In this document: positions 17,659 through 25,800 of the stretch, piece after piece
Numbering within the stretch: the stretch's first letter is position 1
Layout of the letters: the number at the start of each line of letters is the position of its first letter
Assembly (NCBI RefSeq): GCF_008035925.1
Contig: NZ_CP036264.1
Location: 1,585,409 to 1,649,408, forward strand
Length of the DNA: 64,000 nt
DNA from: Stieleria maiorica
GTDB lineage: Bacteria; Planctomycetota; Planctomycetia; Pirellulales; Pirellulaceae
Direction of reading: 5' to 3'
Translations under genes and position numbers: made by a program
The notes under the pieces: model-generated
The model's database searches: none
The model's input: the letters and a program-made list of their open reading frames with translations, nothing else
What the model was told of the DNA's origin: nothing

Positions 17659-18255
17659 TCAGTCGCTGCGACAGCAAATCAGTCGCTGTGGCGTGGCCAC
17701 ATAATCCATCGCGACGTCATGCCGATCCAGCGGCATTTCCGGAACGATCTGACACTCAAAGGCCGCCCCGACCAGCACCGTCTCCGCCGCGACGCTGCCA
17801 AGCAGACGGTCATAAAACCCTCGGCCATGCCCTAGCCGCCCCCCAAGGGCGTCGAAGGCGACGCCGGGGACGACGATCAAGTCCAATTCCTCTACCGACA
17901 CCGCACGATCCGCCTGCCCACGTCGCTCGGCACACGGTTCCAAAATCCCGAACGCCCCGGCCGATAAATCCTCCCAGCGACGCAGATGGAACAGTGCCAA
18001 CTCGTCGCCGACACAGTAGGGCACGACGATCTTTTTTCCCTCCCGCTCGGTTTCCACCAGCATCCCGCGCAGGGCGTCCTGCGTTCGGACTTCATCCCGC
18101 ACGTGCACGTACCACAGCACGCAGCGAGCATCAATGTACTGCCGCATCGACGTGATCCGCTCGGTGACTTGGCCGCTAAGCCGCTGCTTGTCGTCCTGGG
18201 CACGTCGCGCTTGCGCCACCGCACGGCGGATCGTGTCTTTGCGGGACAAGCTCAT
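17659..18255 (-). CDS. 5-formyltetrahydrofolate cyclo-ligase
   Basis: This 198-aa protein converts 5-formyl-THF to 5,10-methenyl-THF with ATP. The N-terminal basic MSLSRKDTIRRAVAQARR, the central YCVGDELALF, and the C-terminal signature VPGVAFDALGGRLGHGRGFYDRLL are typical of the family. The length is normal. The ATG at 18255 is chosen because upstream in-frame codons run into a family C repeat (18283-18333), which would not be expected in the enzyme. It precedes the KASIII-type gene by 92 bp. Confidence 0.9.
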   Translation of the reverse strand: MSLSRKDTIRRAVAQARRAQDDKQRLSGQVTERITSMRQYIDARCVLWYVHVRDEVRTQDALRGMLVETEREGKKIVVPYCVGDELALFHLRRWEDLSAGAFGILEPCAERRGQADRAVSVEELDLIVVPGVAFDALGGRLGHGRGFYDRLLGSVAAETVLVGAAFECQIVPEMPLDRHDVAMDYVATPQRLICCRSD

Positions 18256-18282
18256 GTCCTTCCCCCATCCATGGCTAGCCTC

Positions 18283-18333
18283 GTTCCAAGGCTCCGCCTT
18301 GGAACGCACTGCAGGTGTGGCTCCTGCCACACG
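18283..18333. repeat. Family C repeat
   Basis: The core is a hairpin GTTCCAAGG/CCTTGGAAC (18283-18305) followed by GCACTGCAG and a second hairpin GTGTGG/CCACAC. The same arrangement occurs in the opposite orientation twice at 48688-48790. Weaker similarity extends to about 18400. Confidence 0.8.
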
Positions 18334-18418
18334 CCCCGTATCACCAAAGGCGGAGTCTGTGCTGTGCAGAATGTTGCAATTCGCACCGGCTCGACAGGAC
18401 GTGGTGGCTGGGTAGAGA

Positions 18419-18506
18419 GGTAGGAAAATTTTGGGGGTAGGAAAATTACTCGAATCGAATGGATGGTGCATCTCATCATTTTCTTACCTCCCAAATTCTC
18501 TTACCC
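18419..18506. repeat. Imperfect inverted repeat, A/T-rich arms
   Basis: The left arm has two direct GGTAGGAAAATT units (from 18419 and about 18437) and the right arm reads TTTTCTTACCTCCC...CTCTTACC (18477-18506). The arms pair imperfectly. The composition is more A/T-rich than its surroundings. It lies in the 315-bp gap between rhamnulokinase and the folate gene, together with a family C repeat; no small gene was seen there. Confidence 0.65.
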
Positions 18507-18570
18507 GATTTCCGCACGTGCCAAGACGCGGGACCGCCAGCACGAATTAACGGTGCTGATCGATCAGCGG

Positions 18571-20103
18571 TTAATCCGCCAGAGCGACGAAGCGAGCGGC
18601 GGGTTCGTCCCAGCGGTCTGCGTTCTGGGGCGTGTAGGTCTTCAGCTCAAAACTCTCACGGACCAACTTCCGCGCCTGCAAGACCGCCGTCGCTTGGTCC
18701 TGGGGATTACCGCTGCCGATCACCCCGGTGCCGACCATCTGCATCGCAATGTTGCCGATCGCGGTCGCCTCGACCGGTCCGGTGACCACGGTTCGGTTGC
18801 ATGCGTCGGCGGTCATCTGACACAGCAAGGCGTTCATCGTTCCGCCGCCGACGATGTGAATGGTTTTGATCTCGCTGTCGACCAATTGCTCCAACATTCC
18901 CAAGCACACGCGGTACCGCAGCGCCAGCCCTTCCAATGCGGCGCGGTAATAGACTCCGTCGGATTGCGGCTTGCCCTGCCCCGTCTTTTCCGCAAAGGCG
19001 TCCACGGCATCCAGCATGTCGGTCGGTGCCGCGAAATCCGCGTGGTCCGGATCAATCAACAACTGGAACGGCGTCGCCGATTCGGCTTCGCTGACCATCG
19101 ACTCCCAAGTCACCTCGTTGCCGCGGCGTTGCATCGATTTGCGAAGCTGTTGGAAAATCCACAAGCCGCCGATGTTCTTCAGTAATCGTGTGCTGCCGCC
19201 GACGCCGCCTTCGTTGGTGAAGTTCAATTCCGAGCAGAGGTCGGTGACGCAGGGAGCGGCCAGTTCGCATCCCATCAGCGACCACGTGCCCGAACTGATG
19301 TAACACCAATCCGGTTGCTCGGGGGCGAACGAGTCGACCGGCACCGACAGCACGGCCGATGCGGTGTCGTGCGTGGCCGGCAAGACCACCGGAACGTCCT
19401 TCAGCCCTGTCGCTTCGGCGACCGAGGGCTGGACGTTGCCCAGAACGGTCGCCGGCAACGTCACCGGGCGGAATAACTGTGTCGGAATCCCCAACTCCCC
19501 GATCATCTCCATCTGCCACTTGCCGGTCCGGGGATCGAGCATCTGGCTGGTCGAGGCGTTGGTCGCTTCGATGCTGCGTTTTCCCGAGAGCAACCAGTGG
19601 AAGAAATCGCCCATCATCAGGTAGCCGTCGGCGATCTCCAGCGACCGTTCGTTGTGGGTGACGGCCGAAAGCAATTGGAACACCGAATTGATCTGCATGA
19701 ACTGCAACCCGGTCGCCTGGAACATCCGCCGCCGCCCTTCCTCCGGGCCGCCCAAGATTTCAAAGGCACGCTCGAGCATGCCGTTGTTGCGTGCGTCGCG
19801 GTAGTGACGGATCGGTGCCGCGATCTGGTCGTTTTCGTCGACCAACACATAGTCGACGCCCCAGGTGTCGACGCCGACCGAAGCGATGACACGAAAGCGT
19901 GAACTCGCGATCCGCAGCCCTTCCAGAATTTCGGCCCACAACCCGTGCACGTTCCACTGCAGCGAATCCTGAATCATCACCGGGTCGTTGGCAAAACGAT
20001 GCACCTCTTCAAGCTGCAACCGTCCGTCCTCGATCCGTCCGGCGATCACGCGGCCGCTGGAGGCGCCCAAGTCAACGGCAAGGTGGACGGGGGTGTCAGT
20101 CAT
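18571..20103 (-). CDS. rhaB: Rhamnulokinase
   Basis: This 510-aa FGGY-family sugar kinase phosphorylates L-rhamnulose to L-rhamnulose 1-phosphate. It resembles RhaB throughout: VDLGASSGRV at the N-terminus, VGVDTWGVDYVLVDE, YRDARNNGM, NASTSQMLD, THDTASAVLSVP, YISSGTWSLMGCE, NEGGVGGSTRLLKNIGGLW and the C-terminal VGGGTMNALLCQ ATP-binding region. The length is slightly above E. coli RhaB. No rhamnose isomerase or aldolase is adjacent, so the rest of the pathway is elsewhere. Planctomycetes commonly degrade rhamnose and fucose from algal polysaccharides, which fits. Confidence 0.92.
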   Translation of the reverse strand: MTDTPVHLAVDLGASSGRVIAGRIEDGRLQLEEVHRFANDPVMIQDSLQWNVHGLWAEILEGLRIASSRFRVIASVGVDTWGVDYVLVDENDQIAAPIRHYRDARNNGMLERAFEILGGPEEGRRRMFQATGLQFMQINSVFQLLSAVTHNERSLEIADGYLMMGDFFHWLLSGKRSIEATNASTSQMLDPRTGKWQMEMIGELGIPTQLFRPVTLPATVLGNVQPSVAEATGLKDVPVVLPATHDTASAVLSVPVDSFAPEQPDWCYISSGTWSLMGCELAAPCVTDLCSELNFTNEGGVGGSTRLLKNIGGLWIFQQLRKSMQRRGNEVTWESMVSEAESATPFQLLIDPDHADFAAPTDMLDAVDAFAEKTGQGKPQSDGVYYRAALEGLALRYRVCLGMLEQLVDSEIKTIHIVGGGTMNALLCQMTADACNRTVVTGPVEATAIGNIAMQMVGTGVIGSGNPQDQATAVLQARKLVRESFELKTYTPQNADRWDEPAARFVALAD

Positions 20104-20248
20104 GGGAGTGCCTCAGTGGAGAAGGTTAGATGTTTCAGGTTTCAAGTTTCAAGTTTCCAATGCTTGGGGCCGGAACGCTGAAATCTTGGCGGGGAGCACG
20201 GTCAATATAAATCTTCGTGCGGGACCGGAGTACCGGGTACCGCCGATG

Positions 20249-20345
20249 GACGATGGCCCTGGACGATGGCCCTGTACGATGGCCCTGTACGATGGCCCTT
20301 CCGGGCCGTCGCGCCACAGTTCGACCGCCCTTCCGGGCTGTCGCG
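20249..20345. repeat. 13-bp tandem repeat grading into family D half elements
   Basis: Four consecutive 13-bp units of the form GACGATGGCCCTG / TACGATGGCCCTG occupy 20249-20300. The last runs into a family D half (GTACGATGGCCCTTCCGGGC, 20288-20314), and a second degenerate half (GCCCTTCCGGGCTGTCGCGC) follows to 20345. The surrounding 446-bp gap (20104-20549) holds no recognisable gene. Confidence 0.8.
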
Positions 20346-20549
20346 CGAGAGACATCGACGACGTCGAAAGAACATCATGCCTTGAACGCGGTGGTGACCG
20401 ATTTGGGCGTCTGTCCCGTCCTCAACCGAGAAAAAAGCTCGCGTTTTTCCGCCCCGTGCGAGACAATTGAGTGCCGGTTCAGTAGTGGATCAACTGTGGT
20501 CAAACGCGGTTGTGTTGACTTCTTTCCACCAGGCGTCATGAGCTGAGCG

Positions 20550-21539
20550 ATGAAGATTCTTGCCAATACCGGTCGCGCGTGCGTCGAGGATCGTTTTGAA
20601 TCAGGCGTCTCGACGTGGAAAATCAGCGCCTCGGTGGGACAGGGCGGTCGCAACCATCGCGACGACGTTCGCACCATTCAACGGTTGCTCAATCTGATCG
20701 ATCCGCAGGACGGCGGCCCGGTGGTCGCGCTGGAGGAGGACGGTTGGATCGGGCCGAAGACCAACAAGGCGATTCTCGACTTTCAGCGTTTTCAAGGCAC
20801 CGGCAGCGACGGCCGCGTCGACCCGCACGGCCCGACGCTCAAGCGGATGAACGAGATTCCGAAACATCGCATGAAGGCCCAAAACGCCACGCTGTTGGCC
20901 AGGGTTGCCGCTGCGATGCCCGATCTGAATCAAATGTCGCTCAAGGCTCGCCGAACGATCGAAGGTGCGATCGACTATGTGCGTCTGGGCGATGGTTTGT
21001 TCACTTCCAAACGCGACTACGAACTGGCTGATCTGTATTTCGATTTCAGCAAACTTTCCAGCACCCAGACGCTTCGCAAACTGGACACCATTCGGACCAC
21101 GCTGCGGCGAGCCTATGCCGCGCTCCAGGTCCCTCCGATCCCGCTGACCGGCTCCAACCCTGTCGGCATCTCGATCTTCACCATCGATCCGCTTGGGAAA
21201 AACCACTTCGCGTACGTTCCACGCACCGAAGCCAAGACCAAAGACCGCGGTCCGGGGTCCGATCCGGCATACATCTACCTGTGTCAAAAGATGGGCAAGC
21301 CGAAGATGGACAAGTTCACCCATATTTTGATGCATGAGTTGTTTCATTTCATCGACGATGAAACCTTTCTGTACATCCGCGACCACTGCTACCGAGATCG
21401 GATCTTCAGCATCCCGCACGAAAAACGGATGCGAAACGCGGACAACTATGCGGTGTTTACGTCCCACGTCCACTTCGGACGCGCGCGGCTGGTCAAAAGC
21501 CAACCCAAGCTCGGGCCGCACATTCCGCCGCATCTGTAG
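20550..21539 (+). CDS. PG-binding domain / M35-like zinc metallopeptidase fusion
   Basis: This 329-aa protein has an N-terminal peptidoglycan-binding-1-like domain (residues ~35-110: DVRTIQRLLNLID, DGWIGPKTNKAILDFQ) and a C-terminal zinc-peptidase-like domain. The latter contains HELFH (His262, Glu263, His266) followed by IDDE, then RNADNYAVFTSH, a pattern like aspzincin/peptidyl-Lys (M35) peptidases. The M35 assignment is from motif resemblance only. No signal peptide is visible, so it would either act inside the cell or leave by a non-Sec route. It stands alone between repeat-rich gaps, divergent from rhamnulokinase and convergent with a membrane-protein gene. Confidence 0.7.
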   Translation: MKILANTGRACVEDRFESGVSTWKISASVGQGGRNHRDDVRTIQRLLNLIDPQDGGPVVALEEDGWIGPKTNKAILDFQRFQGTGSDGRVDPHGPTLKRMNEIPKHRMKAQNATLLARVAAAMPDLNQMSLKARRTIEGAIDYVRLGDGLFTSKRDYELADLYFDFSKLSSTQTLRKLDTIRTTLRRAYAALQVPPIPLTGSNPVGISIFTIDPLGKNHFAYVPRTEAKTKDRGPGSDPAYIYLCQKMGKPKMDKFTHILMHELFHFIDDETFLYIRDHCYRDRIFSIPHEKRMRNADNYAVFTSHVHFGRARLVKSQPKLGPHIPPHL

Positions 21540-21577
21540 CTGGCACCGGCCGATAGCACGCTTGGTCACCTGCCCCT

Positions 21578-21602
21578 GTACGTCGGCCCTTTCGCGCCGT
21601 CG
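21578..21602. repeat. Degenerate family D half element
   Basis: GTACGTCGGCCCTTTCGCGC resembles the family D half seen at 20288 and 37192. It lies between the convergent stops of the peptidase and membrane-protein genes. Confidence 0.6.
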
Positions 21603-21609
21603 ATCGTCA

Positions 21610-22284
21610 CTAAACCGCCAAGCCGATTTCCGCATTCAATTCACGGCCACGTCGTAGCAACAGTCCGATCGTCAAGATGACGCCGGCGTACTCAAAGAGC
21701 TCTTCGCCGACCGCGATCAATTCAAACGTCAACGAGTAGTGCTCGTCCCCGTCGTAGTCGAAACCCGCCGTTTCATACTCGACGTAAGTGCTGGCCATTT
21801 CCAGCACGAGGGCGCCAAAGACAAACAGCCCGGAGGCGAGGATCAATCCGCTCGCCAACCACCTCGGCTGACGCACTAAAAACCGCAGGAAGGAAATGGC
21901 GACGGCCAGGCACAGGATGCCTGCGGGGATGACCCAGGCGTTCATCATGATGCCGCTGCGTGTCCCGAACAATTCGCCGACGATTCGACTGGGCGCATTG
22001 TGCACCGACGCGACTTCATCGATCCCCATTAGCAACAACAGGCACGCGATCGCCTGCCAGCTGCGCCGATTCTCGGCCGAGTCCGCCGATGCGATCGCCC
22101 ACGCGATGAGTGCCGCAAAGTGCAACAGCGCCGATGAAAACCAGGTCGGCAAATTGCCTTCGGCGTCCACATCGATCAGCTGACGGAATCCCATCAACGA
22201 CGCCGTCCCCGCTCCAACGACCAAGTGGGCCGCCGCGGTCGACACCACAAAGACACCGGCGATCAATGCAAGGAACCAAGGCAT
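21610..22284 (-). CDS. Six-TM membrane protein of unknown function
   Basis: This ~224-aa protein has six hydrophobic segments, including FLALIAGVFVVSTAAAHLVV, LLHFAALIAWAIASA, AIACLLLLMGIDEVASV, AWVIPAGILCLAVAISFL, LILASGLFVFGALVLEM and a last one after LTFELIAVGEELFEYAG. Conserved acidic residues lie in or near membrane segments (GIDEVASVHN, EELFEY). I recognise no transporter or enzyme family. The start is uncertain: the ATG at 22284 places the first helix at the N-terminus, while GTGs at 22335 and 22407 would add basic residues; none has a good ribosome-binding site. Confidence 0.6.
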   Translation of the reverse strand: MPWFLALIAGVFVVSTAAAHLVVGAGTASLMGFRQLIDVDAEGNLPTWFSSALLHFAALIAWAIASADSAENRRSWQAIACLLLLMGIDEVASVHNAPSRIVGELFGTRSGIMMNAWVIPAGILCLAVAISFLRFLVRQPRWLASGLILASGLFVFGALVLEMASTYVEYETAGFDYDGDEHYSLTFELIAVGEELFEYAGVILTIGLLLRRGRELNAEIGLAV

Positions 22285-22611
22285 TCGCCGGCTGACCGTC
22301 ACCGTGGTCTGACGTTGAGGTGTCTTGATGAGCACTGGAGCGATGCCTAGGAAAACGAAGCGAGTGACGCGACCGCGAGCGCCCGTTGACCTGCATGGAC
22401 GCGGCACCGGCGAACTTGGAGCCGGCTTCGCTCCTTACCTTAATCATCCGCAAACCAAATTGAAATGCGATCTTCGCAATCCGATCGCATCTCGCGCTAC
22501 GGCGGTCTGTACGCGTGGACAGGGTCCTGCGTTGCAAGAAGCATCACCCCTCGCTGCTCAGCCGCCGCGATGACTTTGCGGCAGCACGGGTTCACGGTTG
22601 AGCGGGAATAG

Positions 22612-22695
22612 GGTCAAAAAATGGGTTGGTCAAAAAATGTCAGTGCTGGGCGGGCTGATTTCCGAGCCGACAGGTCTCTTCATTTTTTGACCAAC
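22612..22695. repeat. Perfect 15-bp inverted repeat with an extra direct copy
   Basis: GTTGGTCAAAAAATG (22625-22639) and its exact complement CATTTTTTGACCAAC (22681-22695) enclose 41 bp. A further direct GGTCAAAAAATG lies at about 22613-22624. This is the main feature of the 22285-22802 gap, which otherwise holds a family B fragment and no recognisable gene. Confidence 0.75.
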
Positions 22696-22738
22696 ATTCT
22701 GCCACGATCTTCTGAGGGACCTACTGAGACACGCCGGG

Positions 22739-22766
22739 GATCCACCTTCTGGCGAAGGTAGCTACG
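22739..22766 (+). repeat. Family B fragment
   Basis: GGATCCACCTTCTGGCGAAG followed by GTAGCTAC matches the core of the element at 47035-47174. No terminal repeats remain. Confidence 0.75.
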
Positions 22767-22802
22767 TTTGAGTGGAGCGAGCTGCGATTGAGCTCTTGAC
22801 GG

Positions 22803-25800
22803 TTACTCTTTGGACCGCATGTGTGGCAGGCGGCGGCCTTGGGATTGGGCGACGTCCAGCTGGGCGTTCAGGTCATCAACGTCTAACGGGACGATCGGGA
22901 TCGTCATCAACGATTCGGGGTCGATCTCGCTGCTGGCGCTGCGTTTGGCCAGCTGCTCGACTTCCTCTTCCAGTGCCGCCAGCCACGCCGGGACATCCAG
23001 ACCGGCGCCGGTGGGCGTTCGTGACAACAACTCCGCTTCCTCTTCCAACAGCACGAATCGCGGGCTTTCCCGCCCGGCTTCGGCATCCCGCATCGCGGGT
23101 TTGACCAGCGCCCGCATCCGCGCGATCGTCATCGGTTGAACAAAGCGTTCCAGGATCCGGTCGGCGACGGTGGGCATCCGCATCGAGTAGTTTTTTTGCA
23201 TCTTGCGGAGCCGCGTGACGAACTTGTCCGCTTCGGCGCCGATCCGTTCGCTTAAGCTGCGCCGCCACATCATCGCGGCGTTTTCCAGCCCATTTCCGAC
23301 CAGCACTTCATGGGCCCACATCACCGGTTTTAAGTTCCACGCGATGCGTTCATAGCTGGCCCGCAGGCGCAAAAAGTCCATGAACATGTACACCAGGTCG
23401 CCGCGGTCGCTTTGCGTCGTCGTGCTGTTGTAATCCTGGTATTCGGCGTGATGATCGATCAGGGCTTCATAGACCAGCGTGATCCAGCGGTTGGCCTGGT
23501 TCATCGACAGTTTGCCGCTGCGCAAGTCTTCGAACAGTTGCATGTCAGCGATCTGTGCGTCGTCTTCGTCGATCACGCGTTGCAACCAGTCCGCGACGCC
23601 TTGGTGCAGGATGGCGCGGACGTTGCCCAGTTGCAGGAACACCTGGGTGAAGATCGGATCGCCGTAGCGGCGAATGAACTCGACCAATCGATCCCAGCTT
23701 TGGCGGTCGTTGACGGTCTCCAGCGGCGACAACCGCAAGGTCTGGCTGTGTGCCAGCCAGGAACCGAGCATCGTTTCGGTCAGCCGTTCGACCAACGGGA
23801 TCAAGACTTCGCCGATCGCGGTTTCGTCGCGGTTCAATTCGTCGAACTCGCGGTCTTGGCGTACCGCGGCGGTCAGTGCGTCGACCAGCGCGGTGAATCC
23901 GTCACGGAACAAGCTGTCAAATTCGGTGACGGCGCCGATCCCGACGCTGTTTTGCTGTTCCATCAACCGCGACACTTCGATCAATCGGCACGCTTCGCTG
24001 ACCAGCCCGCGCCGTGGCAGCCAGTGCATCAGGTGACGCAGCACGCGTTGCCGCAATCGTGCCAGGTAAATCTTGACCGGGTCGCCGCCGCGTGAGATCG
24101 GGATGTACAGCAGGTTTTCGCGGCTGATCGCGTCGACGTATTCGGGGAACAGCTTGCGAGTCGATTCGACATCGCCGGCGATCAACGAGGCGTACAGCTT
24201 GACCGCTTGCACGTCATCGGCGGACATCTCGTCCAGCCCCGCTTCTTCGCCGGCCACCTGATCGGTCGACGCATCGTTTTGCGGTGAATCGGCGAGCAAC
24301 GAGGCGTGGTTGGCGACGTGGGCGATGATCGCGCCGCAGATCAACCGCCTCGCGTCGGACATTTCCACCGCCGTCCCGATGATCCGCTCCATCAGCGAAT
24401 CGCGGAGCACGCGGGAGCGGTCGTAGTCGCGCATCGACTCCTTGTCGCTGCCTCCGGGAGTGATCTTGTACTCGCGGACGGCGTCGAGCAATTCCAGCAA
24501 GCCGATGCGGTTTTCTTTGGCCCGCTGCGCCCAACCGCGAAGGGCGACAAGCTGGTCTTTGACCCGATCGGCGTCCCGGTCTTGCCCGTCGGTGATGACG
24601 ATGTCGGCGGCGACCGACCACATGCGTGCCAGCGATTGCAGGAACGCGAGCCGATCGACCAGCCGTTTCCATTCGGCTTCCAGCTCGTCGCGGCTGCCGT
24701 CGCCGGAGTATTCAAAGACCGCGCCATCGACTCCGTCATCGGTGGTGTCGCGGTAGGAAACACCGTCGTAGGCGGCGTCATACAATCCGCCTTCTTCCGG
24801 ATCGCTTTCGTCGTCGCCGGTTTCGCCGGCCAGTTCGCGTTCCCAGTCGCGCGGCGGTTTGGCGTTGTCACCGAGTTCGAACCGGGGTGCGGACCAAAAG
24901 TCTTCGGCGTTGGCTTCCAGGTAGTCGAAGCATTTTCGCGCCAGCGGCCAAATCTGCGACGGCTCGCATCCGGGGTGCTGGGGCGCGTCGGCGGATTCTT
25001 CATCGAATTGCCCACGCAGTCGCATCAGCCAGCGCTCGGCCAATCGCGGCAGCGAATTACCGCCCTGGCGCAGTCCGATCTCACTGGCGTTGCCCAGCCA
25101 ATGGATCAGCAGTGCCATCGCGGGCAGGAAATCGTAGCGTTCCAACAGCGCCGAAATCACCAGCGAGTAAGCGCGTGGGGAATCAAAAAACTCTGCGTGC
25201 GGCGCCCAGAATTTCACATCCCCGGCCGCCGCACCGCCTTCGTGCCAGATCCGCAAGGCCTGGGCGACCAAGCGAGCCGAATCGTAGGATTCCAGCGGGT
25301 CGGCCGCTTCGAGCGATTCGACGGTGTGCGCGCCGAACTGACGCCACCACTCGGCGACTTCGCGATAAAGTGCACTGATCGCTTTGTAAGCTTGGGGATC
25401 GTTTCGCGCCGCGGCTTCGCTCCAGACCTTGGCCATGTAGCTGAACAACTGGTCGATCAAGTACAGCAGATCGTCGGCGCGTGAATCGTGAACGCTGCAT
25501 TCCGGGCTGGGGTGCAAACTGAATTGGCCTGCGAATCCGATCAGATCCCAGGGGTCGGCCAGTGCACCACAGCGGATGGCCCGTTTGATCAGGTCGTAGA
25601 CACGCTGCGGCACCTCCATGGCCTCGTCCAGCTTGCCGAACCGCAACGCCCGCAGTCCCAGTGTGGTTTCGCAATCGATCCGGCAGATCATCCGCGCCGA
25701 CGCGGCCGGGACCACATCGATCTGACGACCGGCGGCGTCGGGGTAGCCCATGCGGGCATACAGACGCGCCAGTTGCACATGTTGGACTTGTGCGGCACGA

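Noticed and set aside
18256-18471. N-terminal extension of the folate cyclo-ligase
   Set aside because: The added codons translate a family C repeat and family members start at the chosen Met. Unlike the gene at 5276, a suitable ATG lies after the repeat, so no coding use need be assumed.
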